From: Chitinophagaceae bacterium
GTDB taxonomy: Bacteria > Bacteroidota > Bacteroidia > Chitinophagales > Chitinophagaceae
Length of the DNA: 64,000 bases
NCBI GenBank assembly: GCA_019638595.1
Contig: JAHBTJ010000014.1
Location: 1-64,000, forward strand
Reading direction: 5' to 3'
The position numbers and the translations under genes were made by a program. The notes under the pieces were generated by a model. That model made no database searches. It saw only the letters and a program-made list of their open reading frames with translations, and was not told where the DNA came from. Below, one piece after another: positions 12,594-23,168 of the stretch (position 1 is its first letter; every line of letters starts with the position of its first letter).

Positions 12594-15500
12594 TTATTTC
12601 TTTTTAAGTATAATTTCATTTATTGAATTTTCACCTCCTCGCAAAGGGGCACCAGTACTCATATTATATCCTTCTTTAGAAAGTCCCGTGCGGCGTCCTA
12701 TAATTTCAAATCCTTTAATTTCTTCAGCATTGAAAATCGCACCAAAGTGGTTATTAGCCATTTGTCCCCTTATTGTCATAGTCGATCCTCTCGCCATACT
12801 TTCACTCACCTCAGTTAAGAATGGTGCTTGGGGATTGTTGACTACCATTTCAGAAACGCTTCCCTTGGGAAAAAATTTAGAGAAATCAGCTACATCAGCT
12901 CTGATACCTTCCATTGCTTTTATATCATAATTAAGCCAATTTTTCCCAAGTGTGCTGCGAGATCCTCCCATTAAGTCTACCTTAATTGCTATTTCACCTG
13001 TTTTGCGTAGTCCAAGCATCAGTGTCCTTAATTCCGCTCCCCCATATGCCAAAGTCACAACATCTAATATTGGTAAGGCAATATTGTCTGCAAACTTATT
13101 AAATGTCTTACTGTCCATTAACCTCATAGCTGCAGGCTTACTTCCATCATCGTTATAGCCGTTGTTTCTTAAATATGCTCTAAACTGCGCATCTTTTATT
13201 TCCTTCTGTTCTGGAGAGTAACTAGGAGGAGTACCAAATTGAAACATTGGAGATTGATACTGGCTTGACTTCAAATGCTCAATAAATTTAGAATTCCGCT
13301 GCTCAAGGCTATTTTTAACTTCAATTTGTGCTCTCCATTGCTTTTCTAAATTTGCCTTTATTTGGCTTAAAGATTCCAGACCATCTAAATCGGAATTTTC
13401 AATCGGGCTATTTGAAGCATATTGGTATGGCGTTAGTGAAGGGAAGTCTTTCGTCAATGGATCCACACTCAAAAACCTTCCCAGCCTCGGCTCATATACA
13501 CGGTTGCCGTAGTCCAGCTCGTTGTAAGGTCCGTTCACTTCGCTGTCGCTTTCCTTGCCGTTGAACCCGTAGCGGTATTTCTGCCAGTGGTTGTTATAGG
13601 CTCTGCCTGGTAGCGTCATGCCGAAAGGTGAGTAGTCCGCAGCCGTCATTACATCAGCTTTGTAGCTGGCTATTACAGAAGGATTGCCCGATACAGGTAC
13701 AGGCTCGCGTTTGTCCGTTACCGTAAGCATTACATTGCCCAGGTGGTTGGCAATTTCAAAGAACTTGTTACCCCTGGTAAAGTTAATCAAATAAGTGTCT
13801 CCCAACTGGTTTATGTTTTCAGCAGTATGTTTGGGCTGGTCTGCATCCAGGTTGCGGTTAATGATGCCCAATCGGCTGCTGCCGTACATATGGTGTTCCG
13901 CCAGCTTCAAGGTGCCTGCCGAAACGCTGGTCACGTCCTCTACCTTGTATACTGCCAGTACATTGCCCCCGGCATCCCTTACATACCAGGTATAGCTGTA
14001 AAGGGCATTGGAGGGAGAGCGGAACCGGAAGAACTGACCGATCCGGTTACCCGACGGATCGTAGTTGTAATAGATATGCTGGGAAGTGGCATTGGATATA
14101 GCGCCTTTATTGATCTCCACTATCTTGCCATACACGTTCCATTTTATGCTGTTCAGCACGCGGTTGGCGGCGCTCTTTAAATTGCCGATGGCATCGTACT
14201 GGTAATTACCGGGATCCTGGTCTTTCAGGTCGGTATTAATACCGTAAGCCGTTACACCGTAGTCGCGTACATGATTGAGGCGGTTGGTGCCGGCATCGTA
14301 ATGGTAATACAGGCTGTCCATTAACTGGTTGGCGTTCAGATTACCCCTGCGCGTGGCCGTGAGTATATTGCCGTTGGCATCGTAGGTATAGCGCTCCTTG
14401 TTAAAGAATACTTCCGCCATGGAGTTCCAGTGGTTGGAGCCGGCGTTGAAGTTGCGGTAAGTATCCATCGCTATCAGCCGGTTGAGCTGGTCGTAGCGGT
14501 AGTTGTACAACTGGGTATATACCAGTCCTTCGGCAAAAACGGTAGTGGCGGTAATATTACCGTTGTACAACGGTTTGTAGGTGCCTGCCGTAAGCTTGTG
14601 GGCATAGGCAGGGAAGGGATTGGGAGCCGAGCTGTTGACGGATCTGTAATCGTTCGTAAAATACCGCAGCGTAATGCCTATGGCATCGGCTGCCACATAG
14701 GGGTTGGCGCCTGCCCTGCCGTCGCCGCCGGGATCATACGCCGGGGTGGTGCTGTTGCCGTTAATGCCTTTCAGCCAGCCCTGTAATGTGTAGGTATAGT
14801 CTATGCCCTGTACCTGCTGCTGACCGATAACAGTGCGCGCCAGCGGTCCGTGTTTGTAGTACTGGTACCTGGCTTCGTGCTCTTCCAGCCCCTGCTGGTA
14901 CAGGAATATTTTGTTATCTGTGGTGTATACGTCTGTCAGGCGGTTTTCCGCATCGTACTCGTAGCGATGGTAGAACTCATCGTTCTGACCCGGGTTGTAA
15001 TGCACTTCGTTCACCTTGCCGCTCACCAGGTCGTAGGTATAGGCAATGGTTTTGCAGGCGTTGGCGCCGTGGTAGGTCATGGGACTGTAGGTATTGCTGC
15101 CGTACAGGTTGCGCATGGTGTCTACATTGCCGTGTATATCGTAACTGTAATCTATACCCGAAGTATAGCTGATGCCGGTAATAAAATACTTGCCGTACTG
15201 GGAGTTGTAGGTATACGACGGCTTTTCGAAATACCTTGTATAGCTCACCCGGTTGCGCAGGGTATGCGGCTTTTGGGTGAACTGCAGCTCCGTTACGCAG
15301 GGCGTGCCGTCTATACTGGCTTCATCGTATACCGTGCGGGTCACCATTTCGGCGCCATAGGTGTTGCCGCCGTTGTTGTAATAGATCCAGTCGAACAGCG
15401 ACTGCGGATCCCGGCTGATGGTATTGGTCATGGCGGTGGGCTGCGGCTTTTGCCCTGTTTCGGCGATGCGGCTCAGGGAGTCGTAGATGGTATAGCTGTA

Positions 15501-18500
15501 TTTGCCGTCTATCGCCTGCTGCGCGTTCCGGCTCACCGCCAGCCTGCCCAGGCGGTCGTACCAGTTGGTGCTCTTACCCGCGTCGGGCGTTTGCTGACTT
15601 ACCACCTGGTTCAGGCTGTTGTAGCGGTATACCGTGGGCAGGGTGTGCGCCGGCGTCTGCGTTTCACCGAGATCACGCTTCTGACCTACCTGTGCAAGCC
15701 ATGCGCTGTCCCTGTTGGCATTTACCCCCAGCGGCGGAATGGTTTTCACCAGGTTGCCCGCCTGGTCGTAATAGTATAAGGTATAATGGTACTCGCTTAA
15801 AGGATGGCTTACGCTAAAGGACTCCATAGAAGCCGCACCCAGGCATTTAGCCGCATATTTACTGTTAAAGCCCTGGTCGAGCGAATCTTTATAGGCGTTG
15901 TATATTTCGGTGCCGGAATTGAAGGCCAGGATGCTGCTGTCGGAACAGGGCGGATCGTAGATATCATCGTAGCTCAATGCAGGATTGGAGGACTCGTTCT
16001 TGCCGCAGAGGAGGAGGTTTGATGGTGCTAGCACTTGTATTTCGCCGCAAGCATCCAATATTACTCCAGCCCGCTTATATATTGAATCAATCTGCACATA
16101 GGTATAACTGGTTCCACGTTTAAGATTAAAGTAATCTTTGAATGCCAACTGGCAGTCTGTTGCACCGTTACAGATAAAAGATTCATCAACCGTTGCCATG
16201 CGATTGATATAGTTATAATCTTCAAAGTATTTTGTGCTGTCATTTACATCCCCTACCCTTATCCAGTCGATAGCGCCATGGCGACCACGTAGCCCCAACC
16301 CAAAATTGAGGTGATTAGAAATTGATCGTGCAGAGTCTCTCGCATGTTCAAAAACTTTGACACCATTAAAATACAGTTCAACTTTTGAAGGTTTTACAAC
16401 ACCCTTTATAGTCATCCATTCCAGAATTACATCGGGATTACTATCTACCACAATATTTGTTGTAATTTCTTCAGTACTTCCACCATCGTATCCATATAAT
16501 GTAACACTATTGATAACCAAACCAGATGAGCTGCGCACAAACACAGCTTGTATGCTTCTATAGCCCAGATAGAAAAGATCACCGCTCAACGAATTTTGCA
16601 GGTACTTAAATCTTGTTGTAACTGTATATCCGTTGCTCGTACAAAAATCAGAAAAATTAACTTGGTAGTTGTTATACCAGGTACCTGGCAAATTCCTTAT
16701 AGAGTCGGGCAATACTACTATCCCGTTCTGAACAATTTGTTTCAGGTCATATATCGGAGATTCATCCTGTGGCGTTCTGGAATGTAAAACTCGACCGGGT
16801 TTGGCATCTAAATAGAAACTATCTACCAGCCTGCTTAAGCTATCTCTGAATCCAGTTGAAAACTCATTATAAACATTAATGAAAACTCCATTCGCAAAAT
16901 AGATCGAATCTACCTGAGCCCCGGTAAAGCTTGTAGAGAAAAATGAATTAAAATAACCCGTAAAAAGAGACTGATCATTCACTCCGGTAAATGGCTTAAT
17001 CAAATCAGGGTGTAACACCGGTGGAGTACCGGCGTAAAAGTGCTCTGCAAATAACAGGTTATCATTTTCCCCCCAAATATAAAAATTTAGCAGGTCTGCT
17101 GAAACCTGCAGATCCCCGGAATAACTAAAATCAATCTTATCAACCGGGCTTACTCGTTCAGAAGATGCATATTCTGCTATAAGTTTCGATCTTATATAAA
17201 ACTGGTATACACCATTGTTATACCGCATTTTCAGTGGCACGTTGATATCAGAAACCCCCGTCAGGGTATCAACGGGAAACTCGGAAGAATTAAATTGCGT
17301 TGTACCGACCCCTAACCTGTAAGCCTTTATAATATAGGAGCCTCCGGTATAAAATACTTTATAAAATGCATAAAATTCGCCAAGCTTCACACGAATTTCC
17401 TGGTTAGCGGTATAATTCACACGTATATCAAATTGAGAACTGAACGTATTGTAGCCGGAAACATCCCATTGGCCATTGAAATCAAGTAAGATATGATTAT
17501 ATCCTACAACACTGGAGTCAAGGTACCTGGCAGGAGATTTAATCCGATCGGGCTCCCATATTTCACTAACCCGGCCGATAATTTGTTCGCCGCCGCCAGG
17601 ATTTGCATCATTTCCAATAAAACTTACCTTTGGCGTTTTCTGTCTTACTTTATATGTATAATTGCTTTCAATGAGCTTAAGTGTATCTTTCAATGTTGCA
17701 TCCGGAACACGACAAACATCCAGATCTATTCCCCAATAATTATATATAGCATTAATTTGGTTGTAGGTATAGCTGGTGCCTTGTGATTGATTGAAATAAT
17801 TCCTGAAAGTTTCCTGGCATCCGGTTCCCTCGCAGAAAGTAACCAGTTCAGGGGGCAATTTTTTCAAAGGCAACTGATCAAAATCCTCGACATGCAACAA
17901 TTCATCATATTCGCCATATATTTTTACCCAGTCAATAGCTGCATCGGTATGAGGAAAGAACCCAAAATCAAAGGCGTTAACCAGGTCTGTAATTCCTGGA
18001 GATTCATACTCTGTCAGCAATTCTCCATTAGCATAAATCTGATATTTTCCATTGTCGTACCGGACTTTTATGACAGTCCAAACATTAATTCCACTCGGAA
18101 GATCTCCTGTGATGATTGGCGAGGCAGAGGCATCCTTAATGCTCAAATAAATAAATGATGAATAGAGTCTATAAGAGCCTTGATAATAAATAATATCTGC
18201 ATACCCCCCTATACCTCCGGCAGAAAAACCAATCGGAATATTCCCGGAATGAGACATTCTTATTTTTGCTTCTACACTAAATCTTTTTTTTGTAAACACA
18301 GACCAATTACACGCCGGCCATTTATATGTTAAATGGCTATACCCTAGTGCTATCGAATCTGCATAACGGTCAGGATCTCCCAATATACCGTTACGTACTA
18401 ATTCTGTTGTTGATTGTATTATTTCCTGATTGGGGTATCTGTCATAATTTCCCTGGTAATATGCTATAGGCGTTCTGTCCAATACCGTATCTAAAAAAGC

Positions 18501-21500
18501 ATTTTTTAGTGCCAGCAATACTCCTGCACTGTCAGAATTTACTCCGCTGCATATATTAATAGTTTTACCGCATGTGCTCAGATAAACCGAATCTATCTGG
18601 TTATAAGTATAAGACGTACCTTTTTGCTGGTTATAGTAATTAGTAAATCTTTGGGTACAATTATTGGCTCCGCATAAATAAGCAGGGGATATTGTTTCTT
18701 TATTGTAAAAATTTTCAAACTCTTCATTATATACTAAAAGATTATTATTGTTATAAAGCCTGAAATAATCGAGGCTGCCCTGTCTTCCCCCAATGCTTAA
18801 ACCAACATTGTAAAAGGTGTTGAATGTATTTACAATATTTGCATCAGTTACAACTCTTGTAACCAGGTCATCATCATAATACAGCCATGTACTGTCGTAT
18901 CTCATTCTTAACTTAAATACATGCCAATCGTTAAATGCATAGCCACTGTCTACGGTAATTGGACTCCCGGGTATAGAGGGAGAAATAATGTCGGTATTGT
19001 TCATCTTGAGATGTCGCAACTGCGTGTAGTTTCCGCTCCTATGGTAATTTAAATAAATATCACTACCAATCCCGAGAGTTATATCACCTCCACTACCCGG
19101 CGGGTTGAATTCCTCAGGGTTTTTTGCTCTGAATTCAATTGAGAAGCCATCGGCAAAGCAGAAACTCTGACTCTGCTCCGGATAAATGCGATATGTTGTA
19201 GTTACAGCAGAATCCCGATACTTTTCTGGCAAACGTAAAGCACCACCTGTCCATGATTCCTGCAGATCTACAGGCACCAGATAAGAAGTAACACTATATA
19301 TCTCCCACCTGACTGCGCCGGAATCTCTTGCAAAATTATTTTGTATGAGCGCAATACTATCGCATTTTGTCAAACCACTTACTCCACATGTATCCAAAAA
19401 CTGCAGGTATTCAATAGCTGTTTTACTGAAGCCCAGCCTGCTGTTCATATAATTGCTGAACAGGCTGTTGGTTTGCTGCTGCTGTTCACCCGCCTGCTCA
19501 TAAGTGGGTATGCTACCCGGGAAGCTGGACTTAAATGAAGTATACACCGCGTTCACCTGGTTGCAGTCCACACACACGGCTTCCCCGCTTGCAGGCTGCA
19601 GGGCAGGCGGAAGCTTTACCGGCTCTGTAATAAATTTGCAGCCCAGGGTTCTGTTGCAAAGGCTGTCGAGCTTACCCAGGTCTGCCGCACTGATAGTTGT
19701 ATGCAGCTTTTGCTCTAAAAAGTCGCTGAAGCTGGCGTAACCCGACGAGGCTTCATACTGCGCGCGCAGGCTGCTTATCCTGTCGCAGGTTTCGTCATCG
19801 GGGCGGCTATACCACAACTGCTCAACCAGGGCTACAGGTTTACTGTAAGGAACAGGGGCATCTATTAAAAATGCATTACAAGCCGCGTTGGTGGGCTTAT
19901 GTATGCTATTGTTGTAATAGGTGATCAATTCATCAAAGCTGCGGAACACATACCCGCTCTCTGGACGTACGCTGCTGGCCCCGAAAGGATGAGAAGCATC
20001 GGCTCCTTCTTTGCATATTTCAATAAGGCGGGGTATGAGCCAGGCAGAATCAGCGCTGCTATAGCTACAGGAGCTGAGCTGCTGCCACCAGTGCGATACA
20101 TAGTTCTCACAACTGCGTTCAGCGATCGCCTGCGAGCTATCTTTCCCGGCCTGCAGCGCGGCGGTACCATCGTCTCCCAGGAAATCACCTGCTATTTCCC
20201 GGATCATAGACTCGGTAACAAATACCCTCACCGCAGGAGGAGTAATAACAGGGCGGGGCACAACAGTATTAATATGCCCGGCAACCAGTGAACCTTTCAG
20301 CTTAAGATACTGATCGCGGAAAAAACGCCAGGCCATATCCCTTTCTCCCTCGCACATCAGCGTACCGCTGAACGCGTTGGAAGGAGTATTCCTGAACAGG
20401 TTTATACAGGTTTCATCATTGGGATCACAATGCCCCATGATGCTGGCCAATGACCACAGGTTGAACGTGGCTCCCCCGCTGGTCACATAACTTTCCATAG
20501 AACTTTTCAACGAGCCCATAATGCCACTGTTGCTCCCTCCATAGAACAGGGAGTCATTACCGTTGCTGAAGCCGGACGCCGGCGCTGTATTGGAGTTAAG
20601 GGGATTAAGGTATCCTTTAGCGGCCGCAGCAGCATAAGTGCCGGTCGCTTCAAAATCAGCATCCCAGTGGTAGCCGGGTTTCAACTTTTCATATTCCAGC
20701 AATATGCCGTATTCGGGGTGCAGCGGCAGCAGCCTTTCCGCCCACTCCGGCTCAAAATTGTTGAGATACTGCTCAGGGTCCATGGAAAGGGGGTTTACCG
20801 CCTGGTCAAGACCACTGTAGTCTGCCGTTTTGTACAGCAGCCTTCCTCCTGAAATATTGAAAATACTAAGCTGCGTATTACTGTTGGGATAGTGCGCGTA
20901 TTGCCCTAAAGGCGGGGTCATGTCCAGCAGCATACGTTCCCGGTACTGCTGGTATTCATACCAGGGCTCTCCTTCCTGCACACAATCGCTCCCTCTTTGT
21001 TCGCGTATGCGTTCCAGTTGTTGGGCTATGATCTGCTCTTTTGTATATATAGTATTATGTGGCGCATACAGGCTGTCGCGGTACCAGTTCATGGCGTCTT
21101 CGCGCAGGGTGAGCTTTTTGGTTACCACATAGCTGCCGGGCTGCAAAACAATGTCAAAGCTCAGGTCAAAGCTATCGGCCACGGCATTGCAGGTGGTATC
21201 ATATAAAGGCGGCGTTACCCGGACGTTGCTTTTCCTGTATACGTAGGCAGTATCGCCCGGCATGTGCTGGTTATTACAATCGTCGGTAATGGTAATGGTA
21301 ACATCGTACAGGCAATCGTAACAGATATCTTCCTCCTCTTTATCTTTTAAGAGAAGCGACCCGGGGTTCAGCTTATACCGAAAGGTATGCGTATCGGCCA
21401 CCGACACCAATAACCCGCTGACCGATTCAATACTATTACCCCGCACAATATTGTTGTTGCGGGTGAGCAACTGGCCGGTTTGCGTGGCAGATGTATATGA

Positions 21501-23150
21501 CGGTAAAGCCAGCAATGAATCCGGGACCGGGCCTGTTAATGCGGTAGCCACGGTACGGCCATGCATATCCACGTACGATACGCTGTACTGCCCGTTGGCA
21601 TCGCGCACCATATTTTTTTGATAGTGCGAGGCGTAGCCCGCTTCGGTGCCGAACAGCGCGTCGAGCTCCTGCTGGGCGGGCGTACCGTAATAATATTTGG
21701 TTTCGTGCCCGCCGCTGAGCTGGAACTGCGGCCCCACCCCACCCTGGCTGGCTATGCGGCCTGTATTGTCCTGCGTATATTTCACTTCCGTATAAGGATA
21801 CATTTCCGCATCGGGTATGTAGCGGTGGATCAGCTCGTTTTTGTTCTGGTTCTGCGGCGAATAATATTTAGACGCCCCGGAGGCTGTAGCCAATGGCGGC
21901 GCATGATCTTCACAATAACCTGCCCCGTTGGTAAGGGTATCGTATTTTCCCTGGTGGTACTCAAATACCGTTGCGGTATTCATATCCCACCCCTGGTTAA
22001 ACAACGGGTTGTATTGAATAATGGCGTTGAGCGAGGGAGCGGGCAATACCTGTATCACGCTCCGGCCCTGCTTGTCGTAAAAAGTTTCGGCTACAATGCT
22101 GGTGTCGGTAACATTGTCTTTGGTAACGGTTTGCCGGTTGCGCATATAACCGTCAAAATACTGCACTACCGATTTGCGCTTGCCTTCCTCCGCAAAGGAA
22201 GTGGAGGCCTGCCAGTTCAACGAACGCTCATGACCGGTAAATACATATTCACCCAACCCGCCTTCGGCCGCATGATCGGAGCTCCAGGCGGTTACTTTGC
22301 GCTCCCCTTCTATAGTGGTTTGAGCGGCACGTACCCGGTAAAACAACCTCCCGTCGCCCTCATATAACAGGGGAATGAAATAATGACATTTGGAAACAGT
22401 GACCCGCGTGGCGTTGTTGCGGAACAGCAGGTTGGGGCTCAACACACTGCCCGGGCTGTACCAGCCGGCATCCAGCGCGGTCTGGTCCACAAAGGTCCAT
22501 TCCAGGTCGTACTCCTCCGCCGCATTCAGGCTGGGCCACGATACCTGCAGCTCTCCTTTGGTGGATATAAAGCCCGTGTTTTGGGTAAGGGAAGTAATGG
22601 CGTCGTTCTCACAATCCATGCTGAATATCCTGCCGACCGCCATGCGGTTTTCCACCTTCAGCACAGGCAGGATATTGTTCAATGCCGCATAGCTGGCGGT
22701 AATATCCAGCACTTTGATCATCACCCGGCGGGCATCGGTAAAATAGTAAACGGATCGGCTGTTGTAGGGCTTGTTCTTAAAATACTCAATGGTGAGCGTG
22801 CGGGAGGCAATGGAGTCGTAAATGCTGTCCTTATTGGTAAAATAAATGCGCAGCTCCAGGTCTGCCTTAAAAGAATCGGGCGGCATCCTCAGCGAGGTTT
22901 CATCTATATAAAACACTACCAGGTTGTTCACCAGCGTGGTGCTGTCTACCGGATCAAAGGAGGCTTCATCAAAAAAGATGGAGTCTATCACGGTGCGGCT
23001 GCTGTCCCTGGCCAGGGAACCATCGGCGCCGCTGAGCGTTTGCGTATATGTTACGGGGCGCCGTTGCGCCTGCACCTGCTGCATAACCATGCACAACAAT
23101 GCCACCCCTGCGGTTAAAACCCATTTGCTTCCCGGTGAAAAAATTTTCAT
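12594..23150 (-). CDS. Full-length secreted Rhs polymorphic toxin with methyltransferase-like tip
   Basis: The 3518-aa product has a signal peptide ending MQQVQAQ. A DUF6443-like N-terminal part follows (about 310-400, with RNRQTVTKDNVTDTSIVAET). About five ~280-aa modules (1240-2340) come next, each joining a Y-F-N-x-x-x-G-T-S-Y-T-Y-x-Q-I-D-S-I-Y segment to a LamG/concanavalin-like domain. Rhs/YD repeats run from ~2450, and the Rhs core signature YNELDYGNRVYEPRLGRFLS lies near 3215. After P-I-E-N-S-D-L-D-G-L a linker shared with cassette B leads to a ~120-aa tip: LGKNWLNYDIKAMEGIRADV, SVSEMVVNNPQAPFL and SMARGSTMTIRG. This order resembles class I methyltransferase motifs, an assignment that is inference only. 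It is the last large gene of a secretory operon and is followed by its immunity gene. Confidence 0.85.
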   Translation of the reverse strand: MKIFSPGSKWVLTAGVALLCMVMQQVQAQRRPVTYTQTLSGADGSLARDSSRTVIDSIFFDEASFDPVDSTTLVNNLVVFYIDETSLRMPPDSFKADLELRIYFTNKDSIYDSIASRTLTIEYFKNKPYNSRSVYYFTDARRVMIKVLDITASYAALNNILPVLKVENRMAVGRIFSMDCENDAITSLTQNTGFISTKGELQVSWPSLNAAEEYDLEWTFVDQTALDAGWYSPGSVLSPNLLFRNNATRVTVSKCHYFIPLLYEGDGRLFYRVRAAQTTIEGERKVTAWSSDHAAEGGLGEYVFTGHERSLNWQASTSFAEEGKRKSVVQYFDGYMRNRQTVTKDNVTDTSIVAETFYDKQGRSVIQVLPAPSLNAIIQYNPLFNQGWDMNTATVFEYHQGKYDTLTNGAGYCEDHAPPLATASGASKYYSPQNQNKNELIHRYIPDAEMYPYTEVKYTQDNTGRIASQGGVGPQFQLSGGHETKYYYGTPAQQELDALFGTEAGYASHYQKNMVRDANGQYSVSYVDMHGRTVATALTGPVPDSLLALPSYTSATQTGQLLTRNNNIVRGNSIESVSGLLVSVADTHTFRYKLNPGSLLLKDKEEEDICYDCLYDVTITITDDCNNQHMPGDTAYVYRKSNVRVTPPLYDTTCNAVADSFDLSFDIVLQPGSYVVTKKLTLREDAMNWYRDSLYAPHNTIYTKEQIIAQQLERIREQRGSDCVQEGEPWYEYQQYRERMLLDMTPPLGQYAHYPNSNTQLSIFNISGGRLLYKTADYSGLDQAVNPLSMDPEQYLNNFEPEWAERLLPLHPEYGILLEYEKLKPGYHWDADFEATGTYAAAAAKGYLNPLNSNTAPASGFSNGNDSLFYGGSNSGIMGSLKSSMESYVTSGGATFNLWSLASIMGHCDPNDETCINLFRNTPSNAFSGTLMCEGERDMAWRFFRDQYLKLKGSLVAGHINTVVPRPVITPPAVRVFVTESMIREIAGDFLGDDGTAALQAGKDSSQAIAERSCENYVSHWWQQLSSCSYSSADSAWLIPRLIEICKEGADASHPFGASSVRPESGYVFRSFDELITYYNNSIHKPTNAACNAFLIDAPVPYSKPVALVEQLWYSRPDDETCDRISSLRAQYEASSGYASFSDFLEQKLHTTISAADLGKLDSLCNRTLGCKFITEPVKLPPALQPASGEAVCVDCNQVNAVYTSFKSSFPGSIPTYEQAGEQQQQTNSLFSNYMNSRLGFSKTAIEYLQFLDTCGVSGLTKCDSIALIQNNFARDSGAVRWEIYSVTSYLVPVDLQESWTGGALRLPEKYRDSAVTTTYRIYPEQSQSFCFADGFSIEFRAKNPEEFNPPGSGGDITLGIGSDIYLNYHRSGNYTQLRHLKMNNTDIISPSIPGSPITVDSGYAFNDWHVFKLRMRYDSTWLYYDDDLVTRVVTDANIVNTFNTFYNVGLSIGGRQGSLDYFRLYNNNNLLVYNEEFENFYNKETISPAYLCGANNCTQRFTNYYNQQKGTSYTYNQIDSVYLSTCGKTINICSGVNSDSAGVLLALKNAFLDTVLDRTPIAYYQGNYDRYPNQEIIQSTTELVRNGILGDPDRYADSIALGYSHLTYKWPACNWSVFTKKRFSVEAKIRMSHSGNIPIGFSAGGIGGYADIIYYQGSYRLYSSFIYLSIKDASASPIITGDLPSGINVWTVIKVRYDNGKYQIYANGELLTEYESPGITDLVNAFDFGFFPHTDAAIDWVKIYGEYDELLHVEDFDQLPLKKLPPELVTFCEGTGCQETFRNYFNQSQGTSYTYNQINAIYNYWGIDLDVCRVPDATLKDTLKLIESNYTYKVRQKTPKVSFIGNDANPGGGEQIIGRVSEIWEPDRIKSPARYLDSSVVGYNHILLDFNGQWDVSGYNTFSSQFDIRVNYTANQEIRVKLGEFYAFYKVFYTGGSYIIKAYRLGVGTTQFNSSEFPVDTLTGVSDINVPLKMRYNNGVYQFYIRSKLIAEYASSERVSPVDKIDFSYSGDLQVSADLLNFYIWGENDNLLFAEHFYAGTPPVLHPDLIKPFTGVNDQSLFTGYFNSFFSTSFTGAQVDSIYFANGVFINVYNEFSTGFRDSLSRLVDSFYLDAKPGRVLHSRTPQDESPIYDLKQIVQNGIVVLPDSIRNLPGTWYNNYQVNFSDFCTSNGYTVTTRFKYLQNSLSGDLFYLGYRSIQAVFVRSSSGLVINSVTLYGYDGGSTEEITTNIVVDSNPDVILEWMTIKGVVKPSKVELYFNGVKVFEHARDSARSISNHLNFGLGLRGRHGAIDWIRVGDVNDSTKYFEDYNYINRMATVDESFICNGATDCQLAFKDYFNLKRGTSYTYVQIDSIYKRAGVILDACGEIQVLAPSNLLLCGKNESSNPALSYDDIYDPPCSDSSILAFNSGTEIYNAYKDSLDQGFNSKYAAKCLGAASMESFSVSHPLSEYHYTLYYYDQAGNLVKTIPPLGVNANRDSAWLAQVGQKRDLGETQTPAHTLPTVYRYNSLNQVVSQQTPDAGKSTNWYDRLGRLAVSRNAQQAIDGKYSYTIYDSLSRIAETGQKPQPTAMTNTISRDPQSLFDWIYYNNGGNTYGAEMVTRTVYDEASIDGTPCVTELQFTQKPHTLRNRVSYTRYFEKPSYTYNSQYGKYFITGISYTSGIDYSYDIHGNVDTMRNLYGSNTYSPMTYHGANACKTIAYTYDLVSGKVNEVHYNPGQNDEFYHRYEYDAENRLTDVYTTDNKIFLYQQGLEEHEARYQYYKHGPLARTVIGQQQVQGIDYTYTLQGWLKGINGNSTTPAYDPGGDGRAGANPYVAADAIGITLRYFTNDYRSVNSSAPNPFPAYAHKLTAGTYKPLYNGNITATTVFAEGLVYTQLYNYRYDQLNRLIAMDTYRNFNAGSNHWNSMAEVFFNKERYTYDANGNILTATRRGNLNANQLMDSLYYHYDAGTNRLNHVRDYGVTAYGINTDLKDQDPGNYQYDAIGNLKSAANRVLNSIKWNVYGKIVEINKGAISNATSQHIYYNYDPSGNRIGQFFRFRSPSNALYSYTWYVRDAGGNVLAVYKVEDVTSVSAGTLKLAEHHMYGSSRLGIINRNLDADQPKHTAENINQLGDTYLINFTRGNKFFEIANHLGNVMLTVTDKREPVPVSGNPSVIASYKADVMTAADYSPFGMTLPGRAYNNHWQKYRYGFNGKESDSEVNGPYNELDYGNRVYEPRLGRFLSVDPLTKDFPSLTPYQYASNSPIENSDLDGLESLSQIKANLEKQWRAQIEVKNSLEQRNSKFIEHLKSSQYQSPMFQFGTPPSYSPEQKEIKDAQFRAYLRNNGYNDDGSKPAAMRLMDSKTFNKFADNIALPILDVVTLAYGGAELRTLMLGLRKTGEIAIKVDLMGGSRSTLGKNWLNYDIKAMEGIRADVADFSKFFPKGSVSEMVVNNPQAPFLTEVSESMARGSTMTIRGQMANNHFGAIFNAEEIKGFEIIGRRTGLSKEGYNMSTGAPLRGGENSINEIILKKK

Positions 23151-23168
23151 GACACTGCCTTTATAAGA

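Noticed and set aside
14850-15779. A 309-codon open frame on the plus strand
   Set aside because: It lies entirely opposite the Rhs repeats of the full-length gene, has biased hydrophobic composition typical of antisense to Tyr/Asp-rich sequence, and shows no domain.
21561-23117. Long plus-strand frames of 268 and 244 codons
   Set aside because: They are antisense to the N-terminal part of the Rhs protein and overlap each other; no recognisable features.
1-23150. A site-specific invertase or integrase that shuffles the tips
   Set aside because: No recombinase gene was found in or near the locus; all core copies lie in the same direction, so inversion cannot be the mechanism.
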